From the NCBI GenBank assembly GCA_013180625.2, contig SNVD02013305.1:62001-126000 (forward strand): 64,000 nucleotides of DNA, given 5' to 3'. Both the position numbers and the translations under genes were made by a program. Shown here piece by piece: positions 38,145 to 50,534 of this stretch; the first letter of the stretch is position 1; each line of letters opens with the position of its first letter. The notes under the pieces are model-generated. The model ran no database searches. It was given only the letters and a program-made list of their open reading frames with translations, and was not told where the DNA came from. The DNA comes from Boswellia sacra. Its lineage: Eukaryota; Streptophyta; Magnoliopsida; Sapindales; Burseraceae.

Positions 38145-39346
38145 ATGGCATCAGATGTAAGCCCAGCATTTGCTTACACAGTCGTGTACGTGAAGGACGT
38201 TGCAAAATCAGTAGCTTTCTACGCAAAGGCTGTCGGGTTTAATGTACGTCGCTTGTATGAATTTCACAGGTATATAGTTGTCAAGTGGATTAACATTAAA
38301 AGCATTAAATTTGATGAAACTTTTGTTTTCTTTTATTAATATTTATTTTTTGATTGATTAATTTTGTAATATCGTTGATTATTTATTACTCTGTATTTGT
38401 TGAGTGATAGATGGGCAGAGCTGGAGAGTGGCTAGACAACTATCGCGTTCACCTCACTGCACCAGAGGGAAACTGATGAGCTAACTGGTTTGGTCCACAC
38501 TCCACATCTGCCCTTGAGCGGCAGCCAGTTGATGTTTGCTTTGCCTATCAAGATATCGATGCCGCCTACAAGGCTTATATATGGTGTAAAAATGAGACGA
38601 ATCACTAAAAATTTGTGCAAAAAAAATTAAGCTACATATAGGGTTTGTTTGTTTCGATTTATTTGAAGTAGAGTTTATTGAAGTAGCTTTTATTAGAGTA
38701 GCTTCTAAAAATAGAGATTTTATAAAAAGATTGGTGGTTGTTTGATTGGATAAATATATAAGTACCTGTTGACTTAGATCATCAATTTTTTTTTATTAAG
38801 AAAGAAATGATAAAGTAAATATTTTAAAATATGATAATGGCATATTTTACAAAAAAAATTCAAAAATAGTTTTTTTGAAAAGTCTCAATTTTAAGTTTCT
38901 TTTAAAAAATTATATATAAAATAATTTTTTAATCACTCATAAACTCTTTTTAGGTAATAGTCAAACAACATAAAAAAATTTAAAAATATGTTTTTGACAT
39001 TAAAAAAAAAAAACTCTTTTTACCTAGTAGAAAAATCGAAACAAATGCGCTCTAAATAAAGAAGCTAAAACAAATGGACTCTAATCTTACTTGATTGTAG
39101 GGTTTCGAGGAACTGGGGGTGCTATTAGCATTTTTCTTTTTATTTTTTTATTTTTTTATATCAATTAAGTTTCTTGTTCGTCATTTGATGGTCAATTTGT
39201 AACAGAGGGCGGTAGAGAATGGTGCAGCGCCTGTGAGTCTGCCAGAGAATAAGAGATGGGGACAGAGAGTTGGATACGTGCGTGATGTAGATGGGATCAT
39301 TGTGAGGATAGAGAGTTACATGATCCCTGGACAGACAGTGATATAG
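38145..39346 (+). pseudogene. Pseudogene of a VOC (glyoxalase-fold) protein
   Basis: The three exons of the intact gene at 40091 can all be found: 38145-38269, 38411-38572 and 39206-39346. Exon 1 is intact (SPAFAYTVVYVKDVAKSVAF). Exon 2 has an in-frame TAG at 38433-38435 just after WAELESG, where the intact copy has CAA. It also carries a one-base deletion near 38510 that shifts the frame before the segment RQPVDVCFAY. The exon 2 donor is GC instead of GT. Exon 3 is readable but ends differently (ESYMIPGQTVI). Intron 2 has been lengthened by a transposon-like insertion. The gene cannot make the full domain; an N-terminal fragment could still be transcribed. Confidence 0.9.
38638..39052. mobile_element. 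hAT-like MITE in intron 2 of the VOC pseudogene
   Basis: About 415 AT-rich bases with inverted ends: GGGTTTGTTTGTTTCGATTT on the left and AAATCGAAACAAATGCGCTC on the right. The corresponding intron in the intact paralogue is only about 125 bases, so this block is an insertion. No coding capacity; target duplication not resolved. Confidence 0.6.
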
Positions 39347-40090
39347 AACTCGATCAAGTCTACGACTTTGTAAATTGTAAATGAAGAAATGTCCACTATA
39401 CATATATAATCAATACAAAAATTTTATGTTTTCTACTAAACTTGCAAACATTTCTACAAATTATGAATAACATTAGATTCATTTTCTGAAACTCTTTATG
39501 GAGAAGGAATCAATATTAAATTTTTTTTATGGCATTCAAAACTAGCAAGAGTGGACATGATATATTCGTGATAAAAATCATGAATCACTAATAAAATTTG
39601 AGTAGGAATTTAAATATTTATGTTTTAATATTTTAATCGGGTATTTAATTATTAACGTTTTACTCAAAGATATCAATAAAACCATTTAATACAAAAGCTT
39701 AGCCCAAAACTAGCGTTAAGTTTTATTCTCTTTTTGACAAAGAGCGCTGATCATGATCATGATCATGTTGTAATGGTTATTGCGATCGATGTGTGGCGAA
39801 ACAGGAGAGTTACATAAATTCAATCACACGAATCGCAAATGTTGTAATTTGAACAAAGAAAAAGAAGTCAATTAGAGAAAAGTGATTTTAACATTGGATA
39901 TAATAAGGCGAATCATTGGTGCCAGGTGACAGCAGCTGAGCTGCTCAGTCCCTGCATGAACTCCACGTTGTACGTGAGCATCTATATCGTAGACCACGTA
40001 TAATGTTCATACTTATGATAAACCGACGCCTCCTTGAAAAAAGCAAATTATTTGTTATTTGTTTCAATATTCGGAAGCGAAGAAACAATA
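39347..40090. other. Spacer between the VOC pseudogene and the intact copy
   Basis: AT-rich spacer containing the promoter of the intact VOC gene. A short palindromic repeat of GATCAT (TGATCATGATCATGATCATG) sits at about 39749-39768. Nothing else is supported. Confidence 0.5.
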
Positions 40091-40724
40091 ATGGCCTCAT
40101 CAAATCTCAGCCCAGCTTTTGCCTACACGGTTGTGTACGTCAAGGACGTAGCGAGATCAGTAGCCTTCTATGCAAAAGCCTTTGGTTACACCGTGCGTCG
40201 CTTAGATGAATCTAACAGGTAGCAATAACGAAATACGATAAATTACTCTCATCCATGCATAAGATATTTCCTTTTAATTGATTATTGTCTTATATATAGA
40301 TGGGGTGAGCTGGAGAGTGGACAAACAACGATTGCGTTCACCCCGCTGCACCAACACGAGACCGATGATCTGACTGGTTCGGTCAAGACTCCAAACTCTG
40401 GAGGTGAGCGACAGCCCATTGAGGTTTGCTTTGCTTATGCAGATGTTGATGCTGCGTACAAGGTATATTGTATATATATATGTATATGTTTCTTGGCAAA
40501 TGGCTAATTTACAATGGAAGCTTTCATCAAGAATTGACAATGGTTATGTTAATTTTGGTTTGCTGTTATTTGGGTTGTTTGATCAGAGGGCAGTGGAGAA
40601 CGGTGCAGTGGCCGTGAGCGAACCGCAGGACAAAGAATGGAGACAGAGGGTTGGCTACGTTCGTGATATCAATGGGATCGTTGTGAGGATGGGAAGCCAC
40701 GTGCACCCACCCAAAGAAGACTGA
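40091..40724 (+). CDS. Single-VOC-domain glyoxalase-like protein
   Basis: Three exons (40091-40218, 40300-40462 and 40587-40724) give 142 residues. The start is MASSNLSPAFAYTVVYVKDV; later segments are WGELESGQTTIAFTPLHQHE, RQPIEVCFAYADVDAAYK and VGYVRDINGIVVRMGSHV. These are the two beta-alpha-beta-beta-beta halves of one vicinal-oxygen-chelate domain, with metal-ligand candidates in the E of the GELESG segment and His/Glu residues in HQHE. From memory it is closest to the Arabidopsis desiccation-induced single-VOC protein (At1g07645). The substrate is not known, and glyoxalase I activity should not be assumed. The upstream pseudogene shows the locus arose by tandem duplication. Confidence 0.92.
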
Positions 40725-41804
40725 GGGAGAAATAGATAACTTGGTTTTTGTTTTTTTTTTTTTTTTTTTTTGGGTGAAGGGGAAAAGTTTCGATCAATTT
40801 GCTGTGTAATAAACACTCTGATTTGGTATGCTTTTTTGGCGAAGAAATTATTCTTAATTAACATCGGCGAAGGCAACACTGTAGTCACAAGTCTCATTAA
40901 AGCCGAAATACCTAGTCAGCCATAAAATTGAATTTAAACGAGCACTTGAGATATGCAATATATGAGTGTACCAATTGCGACTACGAGTACAATAATTAAA
41001 CTTCACATATAACTCATGTTTTACGATCTTGAATACTCATGTTTTACGATCTCATATTCAAGATCGTAAATATCTACGATCTCATATAACAATCTATATG
41101 ATAAAAAAATAATAATAACAAAATAAACTTACTTCTTCAATAAAATTTATCATATAAGTTAATATATATAACAATCTATATGATAAAAAAATAATAATAA
41201 CAAAATAAAATTACTTCTTCAATAAAATTTTATCACATAAGTTAATATATCTACAATTTTAAATTGTAAATAGATTGTGAGGATTACATTACTAGTATTA
41301 GTAATAGTTTACAATCATCTGAATTCATACAACTGGACCCTGTATAGATCAAAAATATTTTCGCCAATAGCATTTTGGGCCAGCAATGATAATATTGGGA
41401 TGTTCAAACGATTTTCCATAGCTAAAGAACCATCCACAATAATGGAGAGAAACGTAAAAGTGCAAGCCATACACAATAAGCAAAGTACAATCTCATCAAA
41501 AGTAAAGACTTTTAAGGTTCATTCTGGACTAAACCCAGGGTAAAAGGAGACCTAAACAAATGACGGGCAAATATGAATAAGAGTCGAGAAGAACATTTTT
41601 CATCAAAACTAACCAAAAACGCTTTTGAATACAGAAATTTTTGGTTATTTCAGTGACCTGACCATGGGGAGAAATGAGCGAAGAAAGAGATGGGTGAGAG
41701 AACTTCAAATGGCATATTACAAGGACACAAACCAGTTTCCCCCACACAACAAATGAAGACATTCCCAGTACATGCAAGTAGGTAGAGAGGTGCCACCAGT
41801 CAGA
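40725..41804. other. Intergenic between convergent VOC and UBC genes
   Basis: 3' flanks of two convergent genes. A T/A homopolymer follows the VOC stop (near 40750). A tandem repeat at 41088-41251 is listed separately. The 88-codon frame at 41277-41543 has no signature. Confidence 0.5.
41088..41251. repeat. Tandem duplication, about 82-base AT-rich unit
   Basis: Two copies of a unit starting AACAATCTATATGATAAAAA and ending in TAAGTTAATATAT, at 41088 and 41170, with only a few differences. Similar blocks (TATGATAAAAA followed by TTCTTCAATAAAATTTTATCA) suggest derivation from an AT-rich MITE. It follows a short inverted pair (TCTTGAATAC with ATTCAAGA) near 41035-41065. Confidence 0.85.
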
Positions 41805-44800
41805 TCATAGCATTTCTTGTGATTTTCTCACACAGCGGCTGACTTTTTTCTTGAATTCATCTCTCCTCTCTCTCCATTCCTTCTGCAAAACATCAAAAGA
41901 ATTTATGAACGCTTATTACAAGTTTACTGACTATCAGGTATGCTTTTAATAATGGGCAAGAGGAAACAAATAAATATGCCAAGAAAAATAACAATAAATG
42001 GCACAATAGTCAACATTGTTACAACCACCCACAGGCAATAATGTTAGAAAATCATTAAGAGGAGTTGCCAACATGCTAAGCAACATGTAACTCATAGAGG
42101 ACACCATCAACTTATAAACAAAGTTTGTTTTGGGGTATGATTGTAAGGACCCAATATCCACCGAGCACAATGATGTAGATCTTGCCCACATATATCATAA
42201 TATAATTACCAGCTCAACAAGGGATTAAGGATAAGCAGATACAATGTATCATAAAGAACGCAGTACTTCCATAAATTGAATTCTTAAATAATACAATCTT
42301 GAGTATGGTTAGGCAAAGAAACAATCAAGGGGCCAATGCATCCACAGACAAGGGAGAAAGAGGGGAAAGCAGAAGCAGAAGGTAGCTGAAGAAAATATGG
42401 AAAACCGGAAAAATAGATGAAACTTAATAAAGTGCACACAGGACAACGTAAACAAGGCATCATGAGGATACAACTTAGAAGACGTATTAAGGAAACCGTA
42501 TGCTGCAAAGGAATCTCAATATCCCGCACATAGATTAAGATTTTGCTAAACAATTCAGGTTTGCTCTTAAGCAAACTTCTAATTATGCTTATAGATCAAA
42601 AAGTGAAATAGTTAGCAGATGCTAAACACAAACTTCAAACGTGGCACATTTCCTTCAGAGGTAGGCCATCAGAACTCCCCCAACAAGAACATCAATGCCT
42701 AGTAACTACAGAATTGCATGCTATCTGTTCAACTAAAAATTGCAGTCTTTACATGAAATTATCCACAGGACAAATGCCAATTCAGGGAGAAAAATAGAGT
42801 AGCAAATAATAGGAGTCTAAAATTTTAACTTGTGAGACTTGTGATCTCAACCATAGGTTAGAGCAACATAATATTGCTTAAGGTTACATAAGATGACACA
42901 TTGATGCAAAAATTACACGTTAATTTCTGAGACAGAACAGGTTGGAAATCGATGAATATGCATAGCTGAAACAGTTCATATGAATCCTAAAGCTCACTGT
43001 TTCCCTATTTTATTGGTACGAATGGACAATCAATCAGCAGCTAGCAATGCACACTAAAGAAAACTTTTTCAATTGGTTTTGTTTCATTTAATGAAGACAA
43101 AATACTACAAAAGTAAAAGTACAAAACCAACAAGTCCTTAGAATGAAAGGATTCAGCTGGTAGGATTACGTGGGCTACCTTCCAACTTGTCATGTACATC
43201 CATCATACTTAAGAAATTAAATGTATCATTGATTAATCACTTAAAGATTGATGATAGGAAAAACCAAAGTCAAGGCATTCAAGAGAAAATAAAGAATAAA
43301 AGAAAGGGCATTCAGTTAAAAATAAACTCAATTCACATATCAGAAAATCGTGAAACATGCAACTAGACCCTTATAAATTTTATATTCCCAGTTAGACTTC
43401 AGCTAGTGCTGCAAGCACAAAAAGGAATAAATTTATTTCATTAAGGTCATAATATCAACTTTGAGAGTTTGTACACACGTATTATCAAACAATAAAAAAT
43501 AAAGAATAAAATCAAATTAAAAAAAAAAAAAAGAAGCAAGAAAGGATAATAATATACAAGTCCCCAAAACTAAAATATGTAATGTCAAGATGATCAAAAA
43601 AGATGTACCGCAGCCTCAACATTTGCAGGAGATTCGTCATTAGGGCTTGACAGCATCGATATGATACTCAAGACGATACTTTCAACCTATAACATAAGAC
43701 CAGTTCCACATTTGTGAATACATTACCGCAGACCAAAGTTGTCATATAATAAGAGTAAAAATGACAATCTATCAAGTTGATAGAAATTATAATAGCCTAT
43801 AGAAGTGGCAGCATCAGAACCAGATTATGAAACTTTAGACCAAACTGCAATCAATTACAGCCATTTTTAGAAGCTAAGACTTAGTCTGACCATAAAATAT
43901 GGGCTCTGTTTAACCTCCCATCTAAAATTACAATGGCAATGTAGTATAGAATATACCTTTAAATTATATACAGTAAGAAATTAAGATGTATTCAATATTA
44001 CTTCCAACTTTCAAATAATTTTCACTGGCACAACCAACCTTTGCAGTAAATTTATTCCATCTTCACCTTATTATTAATTTTTACTACATATAGTTGTGAT
44101 AACTCCATTTCATTTCGTCATCTCCCATCTCTCAGTCAAACTAAATATTGCTCCATTTTCCAGAAAATTTGAAGCTACATGCTACTCTAACATTTAAATA
44201 TGCACATATTGCCATAAAGGCAAACGTGGATAACAAGTTTAACTTCTAAGAGATGTACCGTATGGACAGGCATCCAGCGCTCACTTGCAAGCTCATAGCC
44301 ATTAGGGTCATCACCCGGAGGATGAAGAATTGATATGCACACTCGCCCGTCAGGGTAAACTGTAGTTGAGGAAGCGAACAAAACCATATAGTCATGCAAT
44401 GTCCAAATATAAATAGAAGATTAAGTATACATTACTTATAAACAGCAACCAACCATTCGGATGCCAAATCTCTGTGGTAAACTTCACTGTAGGAGGGCTA
44501 TTTGGATAATTTGATGGAAAACTCATAATGGCATTGAAAAATCCGCCCTCACTGCAATTAAAAAATTTGCAACAAAGAACCAACATGTGACAATCCATTC
44601 CTTGAAGAAATTAACAAAACAAAAATGAGACAAGTCATTATCCCAAGTGGTGTTTTCACAAATAACACAAACCAAAAATAATGCCACATCCAGAGAAGCA
44701 AATTCTAAGACAGCTCAAGTTTGAGTCAAGAAGCATAAGAGAGAAACCAAGACATGATAAACAAAAAAGGCTACAACATTTTCAACAAGAGGATATATCT

Positions 44801-45697
44801 CCAATCCAAATAAAAGCCTCTGGACAAACAACACAATACTACTAATTTTTCAGATCCCCAAAACATGGATTATAATTAATCAATTCAATTTGAGACTTTC
44901 AATAATCACTATTCTTTCTTGGAATCAACATAGATGATACAAGGACATGAAAACATTTGACTATTCCCAGCATAATAGTTAAGCTGAAGCCAAGCCGAAC
45001 CAAAGTCTCAATTACCAACCATCAACAAAACCCTAAAAACTGCAGAAGCAAATCAACAAGTTACACTTTCCCAAAAAAGAAGCAACATCTAATAATACCA
45101 AATAACCTATCCGCAACCAAACTACTCAAGATGCCGACACAATAACAAATCCAGCCATATACCAAGCCCCCAGCTATAGATGAAAACCCAATAATTCCAA
45201 TAGCATATTAAAAGCAACTTCAACTACCAAAATTCCAAACAAACTAATACAATTTCAACACCCTATAATCACTTCAACACCAAAAAAGAAACCAAATACC
45301 AATCTCAGCAGTTGATCCAATCCAATCAAACACAATCATCCAAATTCATACAAAACCCACATCAAGAAACCCTTGAAACACAATCAATTGCAATAAAGAA
45401 ACAAACTTGAAGGCAATTAAAGAGCTGATAGCACATACTAAAGAGTATCAGGCGGTCCAATTATTGTGACACTCCATTCAAAGATATTAGTCTCGTCCAC
45501 CAACCCAGCCGAGAACCCAGCAACAGGGTTCTTGCAAAGATCTGCAACCACACAAAACCGATCAATCAAAACCGACCTCAAAATCAACCCAGAAGACAAA
45601 GACACATTAGAAGTAACAAAACTTAAAGCTTTTCTCGGACGAGTGCAGTACCCTTAAGCTGTTTTTGAAGGAGGAGGCTTGCCTGAGATGCTGCCAT
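41805..45697 (-). CDS. UBC7: E2 ubiquitin-conjugating enzyme, UBC7/13/14 class
   Basis: Six exons join in frame to 167 residues, the usual length of this class: 45652-45697, 45439-45541, 44454-44551, 44259-44359, 43609-43686 and 41805-41882. The start is [17 protein letters not shown]. The HPN tripeptide (H80-P81-N82) and the active-site Cys90 in [10 protein letters not shown] are present. The loop [19 protein letters not shown] after the cysteine is the acidic insertion typical of UBC7/UBE2G2-type and Cdc34-type E2s. The end is [14 protein letters not shown]. In Arabidopsis this class comprises UBC7, UBC13 and UBC14, and the animal homologue UBE2G2 works in ER-associated degradation; that role is inferred here. 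The 1.7-kb last intron holds no gene. Which of the three paralogues it is cannot be decided. Confidence 0.96.
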
Positions 45698-47624
45698 GAA
45701 TCGAACTTTATTGAAGCGCGAGCTGCAATGGGCTCTGAAACCGGAAGATTATTTGTGAGCGAAATTTGAGAGAGACTAAAAGCCGACAATTTATAGCATT
45801 TATAGATAGAAGGAGAGAAGGTTCGGATTGCTGAACACTAGCTCACGTGGGGGTTGTGATCCTCTGCGGAATACTTATATGGTGTGGTAGTCGTTGAACC
45901 AATAATAAGATGACACGTAAGCTTAAAAATTGTTTTGGATGGGGATAGCGGAGTCGACGACGGACGGAGTAGTGTGAAAGATTCTTAGCAGTCAGCAGTG
46001 TACTTTTCTGGGTTCTGTGCGTTTCTTACCCCTTTGATTCCGGTTTCGCGGTTTGCGTGGGTCCCGTCAAAACGACGCAAACGAGTATTATTAACTGTTA
46101 GTTCGTTCCTACTTCAACAACATCAATTGACAAAATCTACGGAGGTTATTGACTTTATTGTCCGGCGAAATAGATTAATCTTATTTATTTATTTTATTTC
46201 ACTTTAATTTATATAAAGATAAAACTATATATATATATTCATATATTTTATCAAATTATTTGTTAATAAAATACCAGAATAGTTATAGTTGAATTTTTAA
46301 CACATACGCTTTGATACTTTAAAAAATAAAAATAAAAATAAAATTATTATAAATTCTATATCATTTATATGATATTATCTTTTTAGGAGGACGATTTATT
46401 ATAATTATTTTTTATTTTTTATTTAGAATGTGATATTTTGACATCTAACCATATAAGATATAAAGTATCATTAAAAATATTGATATTATTTTATAACAAT
46501 AATGTCATTGATTTCAAAATTGAATCTAAATAATGTGTATCATATTATTTATTGATTCACTTGAAAATAATTTATTAATACACATGATTTGGAATTAAAT
46601 ATGGGATAAAAATTTGAATTTAATTTAAAAATTACTTTGTGCTTTACAAGTAGTTTTTATTCGATCGAGAGACAGGTAGATTTTTATGATTATAACTCAG
46701 TAAATTTTGCTTTTAAGAAAAGTGAAAATTAATAGTAAATAAAGTCAGACCTTCCCCAAAATATCCTCAGGTTTGATAGTAATTATATGATCTCAGAAAT
46801 TAAAAAATCCCCTCTGAAAATCAAGCAAGGCATGATTGTGATTAGCGGCTTCAAAGACTCCGATGGAGTGACGGCAAAAATTACGTCCAGTCAAGATGCT
46901 CATAATTAGAGGCCTCTGCGCATGCAGTTTTAAACGACAGAAAGTGGGTGTGATAAAAGGAATTATTTAGGTTGTTGTAATAATCTCACAATAAAACTTA
47001 ACAATTTTGTGTAAAATTAGTAATTAATACGTAATTAATATACAAAAGACACTTGAAATTTTTCTATAAAAACCCAACAAAGGATAAAAGCATTGCCAAC
47101 CCGCCGAATCAAGTAATGCGAAGCCGTTCAAATGGCAATACAAGTGTAAATGTCTAAGATTTTGAAATTGTAGAAGCAAATATCTAAATCGAATGATTAA
47201 AGATGCTGAACAAGAAATCTCTGGCTAGAGATTCGTTGATTAGATAGGCCCATTAAAAGGCGATAAGAAAGAATTCACATCAACTTGATTTCAGGTGGGA
47301 AAGGCTGAATGCAAGATGTTTGTCAGTAGCTGGTAGTCAATGGCTTTTCTATGGGGGTTTGCGGTGGCGGTCGTAGACTCGTAGAGTAACGTGATGAGAA
47401 TAATCTGACGTCGTTTCATGCCCATTACTTTTGCCACGTCCTGCTGCTTAACCTTTCACTTCTACCAAAGGACCTGAACTGACATAAAATTGAAGTAGGG
47501 TCCGTTTATTAAGTGGTAGTCTTAACTCATGTCTTAATAATATATATTAAATCTTAAAATTTTTGTAAATTTTTTTAAATTTTATGTATTTAATAATTTT
47601 TATATATTTTTAAAAAATTTAGGC
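45698..47624. other. Intergenic: UBC promoter and AT-rich spacer
   Basis: Leader and promoter of the UBC gene lie at 45698-46000. Beyond that the DNA is AT-rich with runs of ATATAT near 46226. No coding region, RNA gene or confident repeat was found. Confidence 0.5.
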
Positions 47625-48159
47625 TGTCACGAGTTTAGAGATCTGTGCAGCATACTCATGTAGCATTTAGATAATTTGACGTAAGCCTTGATGCTAATCT
47701 TCTCACTCAAGGAGAAGAGAGGATCGTTAAAGAGAAGGGAGGATCGTTGAGTCGAAGAGCCTGTAGGCAAAGAAGAAAAGAGATTGAGACAAGAATTGTT
47801 AAACAAAAAAGCTTTGTATTATATGAGAAAGCTTTACAATGCATGGATGCTTTGTGAATATTTGTGGATGCTTTACAAATGAGTTTGGATGGGTTTATAT
47901 AGGAAACCACCTCTTAAATGAATGGCCTAGATCTAATGTATTTAAGGGTCATAATTTATTCTTATCTGCTACGTTATCTAAATATGTATGAGAGAATATT
48001 ATCTACTAAATAATATAGATAAATACAAGAAATAATTATAGAAGTTTATCTTGCTAGAGAATTCTAGAAGATGGGCTTAGGTATGAGCTTTTTAGAAGTT
48101 GGACCTAGTCTCTAATATCTTTATATCATTCTAATAAATAAATTGGACAGATCGTGACA
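47625..48159 (-). mobile_element. Candidate solo LTR (535 bases)
   Basis: The segment begins TGTCACGA and ends TCGTGACA, giving the TG...CA ends and an 8-base inverted terminus expected of an LTR. Read on the minus strand it has a U3-like part, a TATATAAA box (plus-strand TTTATATA near 47894), and a downstream R/U5-like part with the purine-poor CTTCTTTGCC and TTCTCTTTAACGATCC segments. No internal retroelement follows. A 5-bp target duplication is not evident, which leaves room for other explanations. Confidence 0.4.
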
Positions 48160-48603
48160 CGCTTAGTCATAGTATGTTGAGATCTAAGCAGCAGCAGGGG
48201 ACAAACCAAGAGACCAAATCTAATTAGCCAGCTTCCAGTCTAATTTTGCAACCTTTAAACTGTTGACTTTGAGATAGAAAAGAGATAGAAATTGCGTTGC
48301 TTTCCCCTCTCAATTAGCCTTCTCTTTGAATTCAACTTTATTTATTTATTAAAAAAATGCAGTTAGTTGTCCACTTGGACCAACCAGCAACATAATAATA
48401 ACCCTGAACTAAAGAAAACTATGCTTTTCCTTATCCAAAAAGACCGGTACTTGTATCCTAAAATTAGTAGTATTAACCACAGTGCATAAGAGGGGTCAAC
48501 TGAATAGGCATGGGCTGAGCCTTGTGGTGAGTGGCCCAGGTGCCACCAACTGTGGTAACGTGGGGAGTGGAGACCCGCACTTTTTCGTTCAGTTATAATT
48601 TGA
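48160..48603. other. Intergenic spacer
   Basis: Between two transposon candidates. No open frame, RNA gene or repeat could be supported. Confidence 0.5.
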
Positions 48604-48787
48604 GTAGTACTAAACTTATAATATCTATATAATACAAACTCTAAATATGATATAACAGTTTATACGATAAAAATATATTAAAATAAAAAAAAGAATGATA
48701 AAAGTTACTTCTCTAATAAGATTTTACATGAAAAAATATCAGATTATACTGTTTAGAGTGTATGAAAATTATAAGTTTAATATTACT
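48604..48787. mobile_element. MITE candidate, 184 bases
   Basis: Inverted ends AGTACTAAACTTATAAT (left) and ATTATAAGTTTAATATTACT (right) enclose AT-rich DNA containing the pair ACAAACTCTAAATATGATAT and its mirrored partner CTGTTTAGAGTGTATG. The internal TACGATAAAAAT...TAATAAGATTTTA block resembles the AT-rich blocks near 37440 and 41100. No coding capacity. Confidence 0.55.
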
Positions 48788-49899
48788 TTCATAATTTAAT
48801 GAACAAATATAAGATACGTGGATTTTATTATGGAATAAAAGTCATAAAATAAAGTTTGTAATTGCAATAAGACAAACAGAAGGATCAAAGTTCAATTAAG
48901 CACTGATGTTGAATTCCCTCTTTCTCTTATTGCATTTATACATCTGCAGTGGTGTCATTTAAACCCCATCAAATCTCTTTTTGAAACCCTTTTTTCTAAT
49001 ATATTTTAGATAATTATAAATTTATCTATTTCTTCAATACTTATTTACAATGAAGTATATTGTCTTCCTCATTTTTTATGTTTATTTTCCTTTGATCTTC
49101 TTATGGAAGAAAGAGATATAAGAAATCACTTTCTTATTTTTTCGATGATCAATTAGATTTAGATCATCTTATACTAAATATTATCTTGTAAATCGCTTCA
49201 CATTTAATGCAAATAATCAACTTGTGATTTGATTTCTGTTGAAAGTGCAGCAATAAATTTCAATTAGAAACCTGTATAAATTCATTATATGTATTCAAAA
49301 CAATGATCAAAATACTTAAATGGAGAGATAAAACAAACAGCTATTTATTGAAGAGGCTTCGCGCAATTGCACCCAAAATCAGATAAATGAAAATCGAGAA
49401 GAGTGAGCTTGGGCTTTTCAAATGACGAAGATTTTTAAAGTATTCCTACGTGTTTGCTCAATTAGTTATTTAATTTGTTATATATTACTTGGTAAAGGCT
49501 TTCTGCGTTCAGTCAATCTACGCATAGTGAATCGGTCCCTAAGGAACCCCCGAAAGGGTTGCCGAGCTTTCTCGTTATATTACTGCATTATTAAGTTATC
49601 TGATGAATTTTAAAGAGAAGCACCGTAAATGAGGAATAAAATGAATTTCACTATTATCTAAATGAATATCATTAGGAAAAAAGATAGATATTTCAAATAG
49701 GGATAATTTTGAAATTATTATATATGAATTTATAAAAGGACTTAAAAAAAAAAATTTGTGGGGCTTAAATATTAAAACTTTAAATCTATTCATATGAAAA
49801 ATGGCATCATTACAAATCCATGGAGTTAGACTTTGCTCATAACAAATTTCACTTTTCCCCAGAGGTTTGGGCTAAGTGACAGCGCCATCCCCGCATTCG
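48788..49899. other. Intergenic spacer
   Basis: AT-rich, with short chance frames only (49422-49613, 49596-49793). Nothing supported. Confidence 0.5.
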
Positions 49900-50147
49900 G
49901 AAATTAAATGGGCAAATGTCACAGAGTACCCCTACGTTTTAGCTTATTATCGTCCAGAAACACTGTTTGCTTCTTTTCATCATGCAGTACCCCTACTTTT
50001 TAGAAATTCATCACAAACCACCCTTCCGTCACTGTTGCCGTTAAATGACATCACTATTCCATCCAAAATCATTACAATTACCTAAATACCCTTAACTGTA
50101 GATTTCATCCAAGAAAAAAATTAGTTGAAACAAGAATGCAATGAAAG

Positions 50148-50199
50148 GACTTGAACCCATGACTTCGAACTATCACAAAGACTTTTAACCATTGGGCCA
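50148..50199 (-). other. tRNA-like (SINE-type) A and B boxes in the left arm
   Basis: On the minus strand an A-box-like TGGCCCAATGG (50189-50199) is followed by a B-box-like GGTTCAAGTCC (50148-50158). Each differs by one base from the right-arm version, so this copy is the more decayed one. Confidence 0.5.
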
Positions 50200-50481
50200 A
50201 ACAACTTTTTTAACACTAAAAGAACAAAAATATATTTAAACAATAGAGCTTCTTATTGTACTTTATTAATTTTGTTATTTATAGTGAGTAGAAAAACCAT
50301 AAATTTATTAATTTATTTTTTACTTATATTTATTTTAATATATTAATTCTTATTAATAAAAAAATAAATTAATAAATTTGTGGTTTTTCTACTCACTATA
50401 AACAAAAAAAATTAATAAAGTACAATAAGAAGCTCTATTGTTTAAATATATTTTTGTTCCTTTAGTGTTAAAAAAGTTGTT

Positions 50482-50534
50482 TGGCCCAGTGGTTAAAAGT
50501 CTTTGTGATAGTTTAGAGTCTTGGGTTCGAGTCC
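50482..50534 (+). other. tRNA-like (SINE-type) A and B boxes in the right arm
   Basis: TGGCCCAGTGG at 50482-50492 matches the A-box consensus TRGCNNAGYGG, and GGTTCGAGTCC at 50524-50534 matches the B-box consensus GGTTCGANTCC, 42 bases apart. The sequence around them does not fold into a proper tRNA cloverleaf, so this is a tRNA-derived or SINE-like piece and not a tRNA gene. Confidence 0.6.

Noticed and set aside
50482..50534. A genuine tRNA gene in the foldback element
   Set aside because: A and B boxes are present, but no acceptor stem or anticodon stem can be formed around them.
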